From a bacterium (GTDB taxonomy: Bacteria > SZUA-182 > DTGQ01), in NCBI GenBank assembly GCA_040755755.1, contig JBFLZW010000022.1:111554-175553 (forward strand): a DNA stretch of 64,000 nucleotides, in the 5' to 3' direction. The notes beneath the pieces are model-generated. The model was not told where the DNA came from, did not search any database, and saw only the letters and a list, made by a program, of their open reading frames with translations. A program made the position numbers and the translations under genes. Shown in pieces: positions 47,230-56,000 of the stretch (the stretch's first letter is position 1; each line of letters begins with the position of its first letter).

Positions 47230-47495
47230 TCACCGCAGTGCGGAGTCCCGCAGCGGTCGTCGCGCTGGTCGCGGCCGCAGCAGGTCTTGCCTCCCTGCTC
47301 AAAGGAACATCCGCTCTTGCCCGCTCCATGCCGGGTCTGGCCGTTCTCTTTGAGGATAAAACCCGTTCCGCCGCTGACGATGCGCCTGACCACTCCGTGG
47401 CACTTCGGGCACTCGGTAACCGGCACTTCACTGATGGCCTGCTTCTGCTCAAATTTATGGCCGCAAGTCTGGCATTCATATTCGTATGTTGGCAT
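47226..47495 (-). CDS. FmdB-type zinc-ribbon protein
   Basis: The ATG at 47495 follows GGAGGG. The first 45 residues are a zinc ribbon (MPTYEYECQTCGHKFE and ECPKCHG), the FmdB/CxxC regulatory family. The rest is Gly/Cys-rich (CSFEQGGKTCCGRDQRDDRC), a tail also seen in the family. It lies between the two MinD-type ATPase genes. Confidence 0.88.
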   Translation of the reverse strand: MPTYEYECQTCGHKFEQKQAISEVPVTECPKCHGVVRRIVSGGTGFILKENGQTRHGAGKSGCSFEQGGKTCCGRDQRDDRCGTPHCGE

Positions 47496-47515
47496 GCTTT
47501 CCCTCCGATTAAGTA

Positions 47516-48355
47516 TCAATCCAGCACAAATTGCATGATTTGCTTCAAAAGTCGCTTAAAATAATCCCGGTACTCCGGCAGAACATCCACTACAAGGTCT
47601 CCTCTTGAGTAAGCTTCGGCGATCCGCCGGTCATCCGGAATTTCCAGGAGAATGGGAATGCCCTGCTCCCTGCAGAACGTATGGACCCGGTCATCGCCAG
47701 CTCCGACACGGTTGACCACTACCCCAAAGGGAATTCCCAGCTCCCGCACCATGTCAACAGCCAGGGCCAGGTCATGCAGACCAAATGGGGTCGGTTCGGT
47801 AACCAGGACCACACAGTCCGCTCCCCGGAGAGTGACAATCACCGGGCACGAAGTTCCCGGCGGCGCATCCAGGATGGCCGGGGTGTCGCTCCGGATCCTG
47901 GCCTTCACCGCCCGGATAAGAGGCGGTGCCATAGCCACGCCCACATCGAGCCGACCCTGAATCAGGGTGATATGGTCCGACTTCACAATCTCTACCACAC
48001 CAATCCTGTGGTCTTTTTCCCGAATGGCCTTGCGGGGACAGATTTTTGCACATCCGCCGCAACCGTGGCACAGCTCAGGAAACACCAGAGGCCTGGTCGC
48101 AAGAGACACAATGGCATGGTACTGGCAAATGCGGCTGCATTCGCCGCAGGCATCGCACAGCGATTCGTCAACCTGGGGAACAGGAATGGCGATTGTCTCC
48201 TGGTTTTCGGCAGTACCTTGCAGAAACAAGTGGCCGTTCGGCTCCTCCACGTCGCAGTCCAAAAGCTGCACGGCACCGCCGTGCACCCTTGCCAGGTTCA
48301 AAGAGACCGTGGTCTTTCCGGTCCCTCCTTTGCCTGAAGCAATGGCAATAATCAT
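47516..48355 (-). CDS. MinD-type ATPase with inserted ferredoxin domain (paralogue)
   Basis: The 279 residues have SGKGGTGKTTVSLNLA at the N-terminus, two 4Fe-4S motifs (CDACGECSRICQY and CHGCGGCAKICPR), ILDAPPGTSCPV as Walker B, and VVNRVGAGDD. It is a shorter paralogue of the protein at 46279. Its start overlaps the stop of trmO by four bases. Confidence 0.92.
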   Translation of the reverse strand: MIIAIASGKGGTGKTTVSLNLARVHGGAVQLLDCDVEEPNGHLFLQGTAENQETIAIPVPQVDESLCDACGECSRICQYHAIVSLATRPLVFPELCHGCGGCAKICPRKAIREKDHRIGVVEIVKSDHITLIQGRLDVGVAMAPPLIRAVKARIRSDTPAILDAPPGTSCPVIVTLRGADCVVLVTEPTPFGLHDLALAVDMVRELGIPFGVVVNRVGAGDDRVHTFCREQGIPILLEIPDDRRIAEAYSRGDLVVDVLPEYRDYFKRLLKQIMQFVLD

Positions 48356-48870
48356 GAATTCCCCCTGCCGCGAAATCCCCGTCGGCCCCGCTGGCGGGCC
48401 GTTTCCTCATCCACCTGCTCCGTCCATCCGCCACGGGGATTCTCGACCCTGTCAAAACGGGGAATATAGGGTTTGATGTCCAAAAGCGGCGACCCGTCCA
48501 GAATGTCCACATCCTTCAGATAGATGGTCGTCCCTTCGATCCGCACCAGACGCACCACTGAAATACCGATGGGGTTGGGCCGCTGCGGATGCCTGGTGGA
48601 AAAAATACCTCGCGGTATGTTATCAGTAAAAGGCTGAACAGTCAACCGGGCATTGCCTGCCCGATGAAAATGATAAAGGAGGATCAGGTGAGAGAATCCC
48701 TCAAGGTCCTTCAGCCCCCCGGCATATTCAGGCCCTAATTCCGCCCGGCCTGTGCAGCCTTCTGCATAGACAGGCTGAATCGGCGTATTCTCAGGGATGC
48801 AATGCTCACTGTGAATAACGCCAATGGGAGTATAGCAGATCTGGCCGGGCATGGGAGTGGCCCCGCTCAT
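48352..48870 (-). CDS. trmO: TrmO/TsaA-type tRNA methyltransferase
   Basis: The 172-residue protein has the TsaA-family pattern: PIGVIHSEH near the start, DLEGFSHLILLYHFH, the conserved FSTRHPQRPNPIGISVV, and IKPYIPRFD. The family methylates N6-threonylcarbamoyladenosine at position 37 of tRNA with S-adenosylmethionine. Members in ORP/Mrp clusters are common, and their role there is unclear. It overlaps both neighbours by four bases. Confidence 0.9.
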   Translation of the reverse strand: MSGATPMPGQICYTPIGVIHSEHCIPENTPIQPVYAEGCTGRAELGPEYAGGLKDLEGFSHLILLYHFHRAGNARLTVQPFTDNIPRGIFSTRHPQRPNPIGISVVRLVRIEGTTIYLKDVDILDGSPLLDIKPYIPRFDRVENPRGGWTEQVDEETARQRGRRGFRGRGNS

Positions 48871-49229
48871 ACCCAGTGCCCTTCCACATCAGCGGCCTGG
48901 GAGGGGGAGAGCTTCCCGGACCGGAATAAATCGAGGGCTGCGGCCACGGTGGCTGCATCGGTGCTGTAGACCTTTATTCCGGCAGCGGAAAGAACCCGGA
49001 AGGCTTTCGGCCCGCAATGCCCGGTCACGAGACAGGAAGCTCCGGAGCGCGCCACGGTCTCTGCCGCCTGAATGCCAGCCCCTTGAGCTGCATTCAGGTT
49101 TTTCTGATTGTCGATCACCACAAAGGTAGCGGTATCCATGTCATAGATGAGGAACCTGGGAGCACGGCCAAAACGGCTGTCCAGGGGAGCATCCAGGCTC
49201 TCTCCCGATGTCGTAAAGGCAACTTTCAT
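48867..49229 (-). CDS. ORP/NifX-like dinitrogenase cofactor biosynthesis domain protein
   Basis: This stand-alone single-domain protein of 120 residues begins MKVAFTTSGESLDAPLDSRF and has GHCGPKAFRVL, the MTH1175/NifX/ORP pattern. ORP of Desulfovibrio gigas binds a Mo-Cu sulfide cluster. The ATG follows AAGGAG. It is the first gene of a run with ATGA overlaps to trmO and on. Confidence 0.9.
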   Translation of the reverse strand: MKVAFTTSGESLDAPLDSRFGRAPRFLIYDMDTATFVVIDNQKNLNAAQGAGIQAAETVARSGASCLVTGHCGPKAFRVLSAAGIKVYSTDAATVAAALDLFRSGKLSPSQAADVEGHWV

Positions 49230-49272
49230 CTGTTTTTCTCCTTATGCGTCTTATGTATCAACATCCTTCTCT

Positions 49273-49771
49273 ATAGGGAATGGCACTTACAGAACGAATC
49301 ATACGGCTAACCCAATCTAATCTCTCCCTGGGGGGCAATGCCATTTTGCCTTAAAGGTAGGGCTACTGCCTTCTGCGGCGGCAGCCGCTTTGGACTGCGG
49401 CAGCACGATACCGCTTTCCTTCTCCCGGATCGAAGATAATCTGGCAGCCACTTCCCTTGCGGATGGCTCAATACTGCCGCTTTTGAAAATAGCCGGGCTT
49501 ACCTTAACCCATTGCCTTTTTAGGTGGACATTGGGGCCGTAGTGGAAGCACCTTTTGCAGTGCTGCTCACTGCAAAAGGTGTATCTTCCTGACATACCGA
49601 AAACCAAACATGCTGGTATACCGCCGCCAATCCTGACACATTACATGCCCGGCATACCCACGACAAGGAAAGCGGTTCGTGCCACCGTAGTCCAAAGCGG
49701 CTGCCCCACACTGTGGGTGCCGCAGGAGATGAGTACCAACTTGGCATCTGTAAGTGCCATTTTCCCTATTA
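49273..49771. repeat. Inverted-repeat element with AATGGCACTTACA ends (copy B)
   Basis: AATGGCACTTACAGA at 49279-49293 and its exact complement at 49747-49761 bound about 490 bases, with imperfect extension (ATAGGG/CCCTAT). CCCTGGGGGGCAATG at 49326-49340 is identical to 16690-16704 next to copy A. There is no intact transposase; minus-strand fragments inside are short. A further hairpin (CTTTTGCAGTG near 49552) lies in the middle. Confidence 0.6.
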
Positions 49772-49861
49772 TCTAATGGAACAGGCGTAAAATGCAATAC
49801 TTACAATACCTGTACAGAATTCTTAGCCCGAAGGGGCGTATGCTTTTAATCCCTCCCCCAT

Positions 49862-49935
49862 ACTACTTACCAGGAAAGCCCCTCACCCGCCACAGGAGCT
49901 CCCTGCCAGCCCTCTCCCCAAAAAGGGACGAGAGA
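49862..49935. repeat. CCCTCACC..CCCTCTCCCC repeat, intergenic copy
   Basis: TACTTACCAGGAAAGCCCCT and the following CACCCGCC..AGCCCTCTCCCCAAA tract match the in-gene copy at 55851-55904 closely, apart from an extra piece of about 24 bases. Confidence 0.75.
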
Positions 49936-50053
49936 GAGAAACACTTCCCTGCGCTCAATGCTATGGGGCGGAAGTGGAGGAAATTCCCCCACAAAAGAGA
50001 AAAAGTAAAACTGTCCGCCCCTGAACCCCTTGAGGCAGAGAGCCCATCTGTCA

Positions 50054-50100
50054 GGGGAGGCTGGGTGGAGGTGATGGTTATTTTCACCATTCTCATCGAT
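50054..50100 (-). repeat. Dispersed GTGAAAATAACCATCACC repeat, copy 2
   Basis: On the minus strand this reads ATGAGAATGGTGAAAATAAC then CATCACCTCCACCCAGCCTC, matching 19151-19192. Confidence 0.7.
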
Positions 50101-50388
50101 AAAGGGAAGTTGGAAAAAATCTGATACCCGTAATACTGGTAACATGTACCGATGCGGGTTGTGAAAAAGGGCTGCGAAAAACGACTGCGCCATACTCGCG
50201 GCATGGGACAGCCGCCCTCCACAGGCTTTCGAGGCTACTTCGCCTCATCGCCGGTATCAATCCGAGCAAGACGCTTCCTGATGGAGTCCAGGACCGGGGG
50301 CAGGACTTGTGCCTGCCTCCTTGAGTGGTATCTGCCCTCGCGAGTATCTATACTGCAAACGGGTTAAAACTTTACTTTTTGTCGAGAA

Positions 50389-50460
50389 TTCAGGAGTCAG
50401 GAGTCAGAACAAAGGCTATCTTTTCTTCTGACTTCTGACTCCTGGATTCTGACTCCTATC
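50389..50460. repeat. Dispersed TCAGGAGTCAGGAGTCAG repeat, inverted pair
   Basis: TTCAGGAGTCAGGAGTCAGA and the complementary TTCTGACTTCTGACTCCTGG are separated by about 20 bases, downstream of the DUF5320 gene. Confidence 0.8.
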
Positions 50461-50489
50461 CAATATTTCGTCACCTGCCAGCCGGCCGT

Positions 50490-50780
50490 CTACCTGCCAA
50501 ATCGAGCCCAGCCCGGCAGCCCGGTGACACAGAACCCGTACCGCCATCCGCAACCACCGGCTCCCCGGCCTGATGGCTGAGGCTGGGTTTGGCCCTGTAC
50601 TCTGGGTCTGCCGGGCGATCGAAAGCCACGGCCCTGGAAACCCTGGCTGGTTCCGTTTCGGAAACCACGCCGGCGGGAGGAGCTCGCAGAGCCGGGCACG
50701 CTAAACCCCGCGCAGAAACCTGCTGCACGGCCAGTCATTGGCCCCATTCCTGTCGGACCAGTTCCATCTCCTCTTGGCAT
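50490..50780 (-). CDS. DUF5320 family protein
   Basis: The ATG at 50780 follows AAAGGAG. The 96 residues begin MPRGDGTGPTGMGPMTGRAA and continue GFCAGF, the hallmark of DUF5320. The rest is rich in Gly, Arg and Pro (RRRGFRNGTSQGFQGRGFR) with no fold visible. DUF5320 genes commonly accompany Mrp/ORP/NifX-type clusters. It lies 1.26 kb upstream of the cluster's first gene, on the same strand, with repeats between. Confidence 0.82.
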   Translation of the reverse strand: MPRGDGTGPTGMGPMTGRAAGFCAGFSVPGSASSSRRRGFRNGTSQGFQGRGFRSPGRPRVQGQTQPQPSGRGAGGCGWRYGFCVTGLPGWARFGR

Positions 50781-51804
50781 GGCAATATTCTCCTTTCGCT
50801 TTTTTTCTTTCCTGGCCCACTGTTTCCTGATAGCCTGTGGATGGGTATGCCGTAATTCCGCCATGCCGAGCGCCAGGCCAGGTCCTGCCCGGCATGCCGA
50901 GCTCTTCAGGCAGCAGCCCCATCACAGCCAGCCAGCAATCCTGCTGTCTTCCCTCCGAATGTTCCGTTCGTCTTTCGTTGTTCCCCATTCTGGCTGCTAC
51001 ACGGGACAACTGATTGCCCTGCAAGATAGAATGCATACATTCGTGGATGCATCAGTCGTGCCATACTAAAAGCGAAATAGAACCTTTTAGATATAAGTGT
51101 TTTAAAATAAAGTAATTATCAAAGTCGTGAACAGGGTTGAAGAAAGGAAATAAGATCGCTTTTCCGCGACTCAAGGTCATTCATAGAGTAGCAGAAATGA
51201 GATTGTGGAGTAATGCTTTGCAAGCAGGTATTGAAGGCAGGAAAAGGGGAAGGAGCTTTACCCATACCCTGGGTAACTCATTATTCAGAAAGAGCAAAAA
51301 GTTCAATATTCACCCGTTCGTAGTATAACAAAGTACGGACGGCCTGTCCTGTCTGGTGAACTTGGACTGACCGGCCCTCTTGCCGGTTCCGATATTGCTG
51401 GTATCACCGATCCATCTGAAAACCTGTATTTTATTTCTTGTAATGATCTTGGTTTCCTTGTAGAATTTTAATTCATTGGATTATGGAACCTTGGTAAGGC
51501 GAGTACCGTCAAGATGAACGGAATTCGAGAGGAGCACCGAAAAGCTATGGGACCAATTTGCTCCCCGTTCTTCTTTGTCTCCACTTTTGTCTCAAACAAA
51601 TGGTATAATAAATCTGGATAAACCTGAAACCCGTTGAGTTATTTAAAAATGGAGTATGTTATTGCCAGTACAGCACGGCGGAAGCCCCTAATAGTTTGAG
51701 CAACAGCTATGGTCTTCGTTTCAGCCATTCCATCATTCCCGGTAGTTACGGGAATGACGGTAATGCTGTGATGCAGGGAGCAGGTATCCCCTGTGGCAAC
51801 CTCT
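50781..51804. other. Intergenic region with sigma-54 promoter and gene fragments
   Basis: Two stop-bounded plus-strand frames look like C-terminal gene remnants without starts. One is at 51277-51471 (contains SITKYGRPVLSGELGLTG, ends DLGFLVEF). The other is at 51612-51827 (contains NSYGLRFSHSIIPGSYGN, ends GNLYGIGFTL). I do not recognise them. The rest shows nothing. Confidence 0.35.
51048..51063 (-). promoter_or_regulatory. Sigma-54 (-24/-12) promoter upstream of DUF5320 gene
   Basis: Read on the minus strand: TGGCACGACTGATGCA. The -24 box TGGCACG is perfect, and GC is at the exact 12-base spacing; only the first T of the -12 TTGC is changed to A. The start of transcription would be near 51037, about 257 bases before the ATG at 50780. 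Sigma-54 control is known for orp operons of Desulfovibrio. Confidence 0.65.
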
Positions 51805-51924
51805 ATGGCATTGGATTTACCCTTTGAAAAAATTGTAGAAACAGTTAAAAGTCTCAGTGAAGAAGAGAAAGAAAAACTATTTTTTATTATTAACGAAGAT
51901 TATGCTAAAGCCCAGGTAAAATGA
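51805..51924 (+). CDS. Short antitoxin-like protein, probably truncated
   Basis: The ATG at 51805 gives 39 residues (MALDLPFEKIVETVKSLSEE then KEKLFFIINEDYAKAQVK), the helical pattern of short antitoxins such as those paired with RelE/ParE toxins. A second short frame from 51921 (MKNEAWKEHQANQ, ending SEDLK) looks like its displaced C-terminus, so a frameshift near 51920 is likely. A RelE/ParE-like toxin gene, also frameshifted, follows. Confidence 0.55.
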   Translation: MALDLPFEKIVETVKSLSEEEKEKLFFIINEDYAKAQVK

Positions 51925-51982
51925 AAAATGAGGCTTGGAAAGAACATCAGGCGAACCAAAGTGTTCCTTCAGAGGACCTGAA

Positions 51983-52325
51983 GTGAGTTATAATGTTTTT
52001 CTTTCCAGGAAAGCTCACAGGCAATATACCGGCCTTGACCATCACATTCAGGATAGAATCAAGTCAATACTCTCTCAACTCAAAGAAAACCCCTGCAAAG
52101 GATTTTCCCTTTCGGGAGAAAAATATGCTGGATTACGGTGTGTAAAGATCAAGCATAAGGCTGTGGAATATCGTATGGTATAGGATATTTGATGGCACGG
52201 TTGAGCTTAATATCTGGAAACTCGTGCCTGATTATATGAGCAAGATGCAGTTCTATCTGGCCCTGCTCCATGATCGATGTTGCTCAAAGAGTTTCTACCA
52301 AATTTTAGCCGATAAACCTCTGTAG
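51983..52325 (+). pseudogene. RelE/ParE-type toxin gene with frameshift
   Basis: From a GTG at 51983 the frame encodes VSYNVFLSRKAHRQYTGLDH.., QDRIKSILSQLKENP, SLSGEKYAGLRCVKIKHKAV and EYRMV, then stops at 52183. A shift of one base at 52181-52182 restores RIFDGTVELNIWKLVPDY and continues to a stop at 52325. The first part has the RelE/ParE fold pattern (LRCVKIKHKAVEYRM..RIF). One base appears to have been lost, so the toxin is probably inactive. Confidence 0.7.
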
Positions 52326-52465
52326 GTTCCGGCTGGATGCTTGATATACATGACTTCTCCCTTAAACTTCGACTAGAAAAAATGCTCTTGCATGATTACA
52401 ATAAAACCAGGTGGGGCAGATGACCAGCATACTTAACGTTCATATTTTACTAGGAGGTGCAAACT

Positions 52466-52750
52466 ATGAAGGCAGCCCTGAAAAAACAGCTTGATGAAAT
52501 GACAGAAGATGAGCTTCAGCATCTTCTCAGGAGAGATTATTTAAGAAGGTTGACCCGGTACAGGATGACGGATGACTTTTACCGGCAAAAATATAATATG
52601 GATTTTGAGAGTTTCGAGAAGGCAAATATTGTCCAAAAAGAGAATTACAGCTTTGAGGTTGAATCTGATGCACAAGAGTGGGAACTTGCAGTTGATGGGA
52701 TACAGACACTGGAAAAGAAGCTGAAGGAACTCTCTGGTGAAAATCAATAA
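52466..52750 (+). CDS. Antitoxin-like protein of a TumA/TumE-type pair
   Basis: The ATG at 52466 follows GGAGGTGC. The 94 residues are mostly helical and charged (KKQLDEMTEDELQHLLRRDY, DDFYRQKYNMDFESFEK, ELAVDGIQTLEKKLKEL). It overlaps the next gene by 14 bases. Together they have the layout of a type II toxin-antitoxin operon. The family name is inferred from the partner. Confidence 0.65.
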   Translation: MKAALKKQLDEMTEDELQHLLRRDYLRRLTRYRMTDDFYRQKYNMDFESFEKANIVQKENYSFEVESDAQEWELAVDGIQTLEKKLKELSGENQ

Positions 52751-53075
52751 TATTATCAAAGAGGCCGGTGATGTAGCTGATAAAAACGATTTTTACCTGA
52801 TCGAGAGAGACAGGACTGACAACATCATCAATTTAAACCTGGTGATCGATAATGGGCTGTTTATACAAATCTACGCAAATGCTCAAAAAGATAAAGTTAA
52901 TCTTGCTCTTATTTTTAAAAATCGAAGACTGTATGGCTTTGATTCTGAAGGTGGTAAATATCATTGCCACCCCTTTGATGCTCCTGATCAACACGTATTT
53001 GTTGATGAAAGTAAATCAATAAAGGACTTTGTTCAGGAATCGATAAGGTTTTTAGAAGATAAAGAAATGCTTTAG
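52737..53075 (+). CDS. TumE/DUF6516-like toxin candidate
   Basis: A GTG start within the previous gene gives 112 residues: NINLVIDNGL-like beta strands (NIINLNLVIDNGLFIQIYAN), a NLALIFKNRRLYGFDSEGGK segment, then YHCHPFDAPDQHVFVD and a C-terminal helix (SIKDFVQESIRFLE). The HCHPFDAPDQH pattern is like TumE/DUF6516 toxins. It ends 12 bases before the giant helicase gene, so the three genes may be cotranscribed. Confidence 0.65.
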   Translation: MKINNIIKEAGDVADKNDFYLIERDRTDNIINLNLVIDNGLFIQIYANAQKDKVNLALIFKNRRLYGFDSEGGKYHCHPFDAPDQHVFVDESKSIKDFVQESIRFLEDKEML

Positions 53076-53087
53076 CGGTACGTGGTA

Positions 53088-56000
53088 ATGGCCAAATCTT
53101 CCAGCAACTTATCTTACTACCTCTATGGCTTGAGCAAGTATCTGGAAAACCTCCCCATCACGGATGGAAGATCGGCGTCGTTTCTTCAGGACCTTGGCCG
53201 CGGGTATTATCGGGAGGCACTGGCAGCCAGTGACTGCTACACCCGGCAATCCTTTGAGAAGCAAAGCCTCAAGCTGAAAGGGTTCGTGCGGCAGGGCAGG
53301 GAGGTCTTTGAGCAGGAGGGGCGCTTCTATGAAGCCCTGCTCATGCAATATGGAGGATATCTGCCCCGGCTGCAAGCCAGCCTCCTGGCCGCAGGCGGCC
53401 CGCCTTTGATCTTTCTGGATGTTGAAACCAATTGGTATGGGGAAATCAGGGAACTGGCCTTCCTGCACACCCAGGTTCCGGGCATTTATTTTTATGCCTG
53501 CTCACCACAAGGGCTGCGCCAGCACAGTGGTTCGAATGATTGCTTAAAGGATTACTTAAAGGGTTGCTTAAAGGATTACTTGAAGGATCGCTTGAAGGAT
53601 CGCTCGAAGGACAGGCCGCAAGATTGCCGAAAGGATGTCCCTTCGGCCCTTGCCCAGGGCCTTGAAGCCCTGAAAACCGGAATGCTGGCCAATCCTTACT
53701 GGGTGGGGCACCAGATCAGGGAGCACGATCTTGGTATCCTTAAAAATCATGGGCTTGACATACCGGATGACCAGGTCATCGATACCCTGGAGCTGTCGGC
53801 CATTGCTTATCCTCTCTGGCCGGATCTGCGGCTCCGGTGCCCGCACAGGGCGCTGGAGGATGTTTATCAGACTGTCCGCCTTTTCATCTCGCTGGTCATT
53901 CAGCTCAGAGCCAAGCCTGAAATAGTCAGGAACCGCATCCAACGTGAGCTGCCCATCTTCCAGACCCTCTGGGATATCCTGTCGTCATCCGGTCAACTCG
54001 GCCCGCCCGGCCTGGCAGGTCACCCCGGCCAGGCTAGCCCTGACGTCCCAGCCGGTCAACCTGCCCAGCCCAGCGGCCCGGAGAGATTGCCGGGAACCGG
54101 CAAGGACCTGGCCCCTCTCTATGAGTTGCAGCCGCAAGAGCTGCTCCGGCCAGGGTATGAAGCAGCAGCGATCACCCTTATGCCGGGGAATAATGTGATT
54201 ATCAAGGATCGCCTTCCTTATTGCTTTACGCAGCACGAAGGGACTGCAAGTGCTGGGACTGAAGGCACAGGAGGGGAAGACGCAGAGCCTGGAAGTGCAG
54301 AGGCTGGAAGTGCAGGGGAGGATGAAGGTGCAGGGGCTGAAGGTGAAGGGACTCAAGATGTAGTTCTGGTGGGTTCCGCAGAGCACATCCTGGATGAAGA
54401 GAAAACTCTTGCCAGGGTAACATCGGGGCTGGCCGGGGCCTTTCTCTTCTCCTTTTTTGCAGAGTGCAGGAGCAGAAAGGTTCCCTGCTCAGGATACCTT
54501 CTCCATCCCATCCCGCACCGGAAATGGTGCCAGGGAAAGCTTCAGTTTATCAGACCGGAGCGCTATCCGCCGGGATTCTGTCTGCACGAGTACGAGCATT
54601 ACCCGGTATGCCCGGAATGTCCTCCGGAAGGCTCGCAGGATGCCGGGCAAAAGCCCGGTCAAAAGCAAAAGAATAGGCTAGAACCTGGGCACGAGCCTGG
54701 AAAAAGTCCCGGTCAGGGTCAAGGGTCCGGGCAAGAGCCCGGCAAAGGGACGCGCAGGGTTTATTTTCTGGAGGAACTGCCCCTTTTGAACCTGACCGAG
54801 CAGGAGTTTAAAACCCTCCACTGGCCAGACCGGGCATCTTATTATCTTTCCCGGCTGGAATGGTCTTTCGATTCAGCCGGATGGCCAGCCCGGCTCAGGG
54901 AATTCTGGCCTGCTGAGGCGGATGAGGCCAGAAGGCAGCAGAAAAAAAGGATCAATTTTTTGCTCCATCGCGCAAGCCGGAACTGGCTCCGGCTGCCAAA
55001 GGCTGAGACCGGAACTTCAAATCAGGCCGGTCAGGCTGCTCAGGCCGGACAGGGCCGGGAGCCGGGCAGAAATTACCTGTGGGAGAGCGGATTTCTCCTC
55101 CTGAACGTTCTGACCGGCGAGATTCGCCTCTATCCTCAGCTTGAGTCTTTGCCCTGGCTGGTTGCCATTGATCAGGCTGCCAGCAGTCCGGCTGCTGCCG
55201 GAAAGCAGTCGCCGCAGCGGGCTGTCACTACCACCAGGTTTATCAGAGTCATTCCTGATGAGCGGCAGTTTCTTATCTCTCCGGACTCTCCCTATCACCA
55301 TACCTTTTACTCCACCCTGCTGCTCTGCATTCTTCAGCAGGTACGGAAAGGAAACCGGGTGGTCTTCCTGTACGATCCGGAAAAATGCTCCAGCCGCAAT
55401 CCCTGGCCGGAAATCATCCGGTCTCTGAAGGCCGGGAAGATACGGGTTAATATGGCACGCAGCAGCGAACAGACCATTTCGGCTGATGGTGCCCACAGCA
55501 GCGCACAGGCCGGTCCGTCAGGCATCGGAGGGATAAGTGAGGGGTGGCATAAGCCAAAGGTCAGCCGGAGCGGAATCTTTCGGAACCTGGAGCTGCTTTT
55601 CCAGGGGAGACAGGAAGCCTGTTTTTTCCCGGTCACGGCCCTGGCGGAGGTTGTGGAGGCTTTCTCCTTCCATCAAAGAGCCTTTCCGGATGGGAAGCAG
55701 ATCTGCCGGCAGCGGCCAATCCTGCTGCTCGAATCTCTGCCCTTTCGCATCCCACTCGGTTACAGCCTGTTTGCTTCAGGCGGGAGTGAAGGTATAACCT
55801 TGAGCTGCCTTCCTTCTGTGCCCCTCAAGAGCGATGATAGTAACTTCAAGCTACTTACCAAGAAAGCCCCTCACCCCAGCCCTCTCCCCAAAGGGGCGGG
55901 GGAGAACAGGTGGCCTCAAAGAGCGGAGGATGAAGATTTTCATCCCACCGGAGAAACTTATCCTGCCGGAGAAACTTGCTCCGCCGGGGATATTCATCCC

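Larger units (their letters stand above)
49772..50489. other. Intergenic region rich in repeats
   Basis: Apart from three repeat copies (49862-49935, 50054-50100, 50389-50460), I see nothing that codes. Frames across the region are disrupted or repeat-derived. Confidence 0.55.

Noticed and set aside
46390-47538. 382-codon plus-strand open frame
   Set aside because: Antisense to the MinD-type ATPase and zinc-ribbon genes.
49273-49771. Intact insertion sequence
   Set aside because: Inverted ends are present, but no frame inside is long enough or has transposase motifs.
51137-51328. 63-codon frame starting MKKGNKIAFPRLK
   Set aside because: No family resemblance; it overlaps in another frame a more protein-like remnant.
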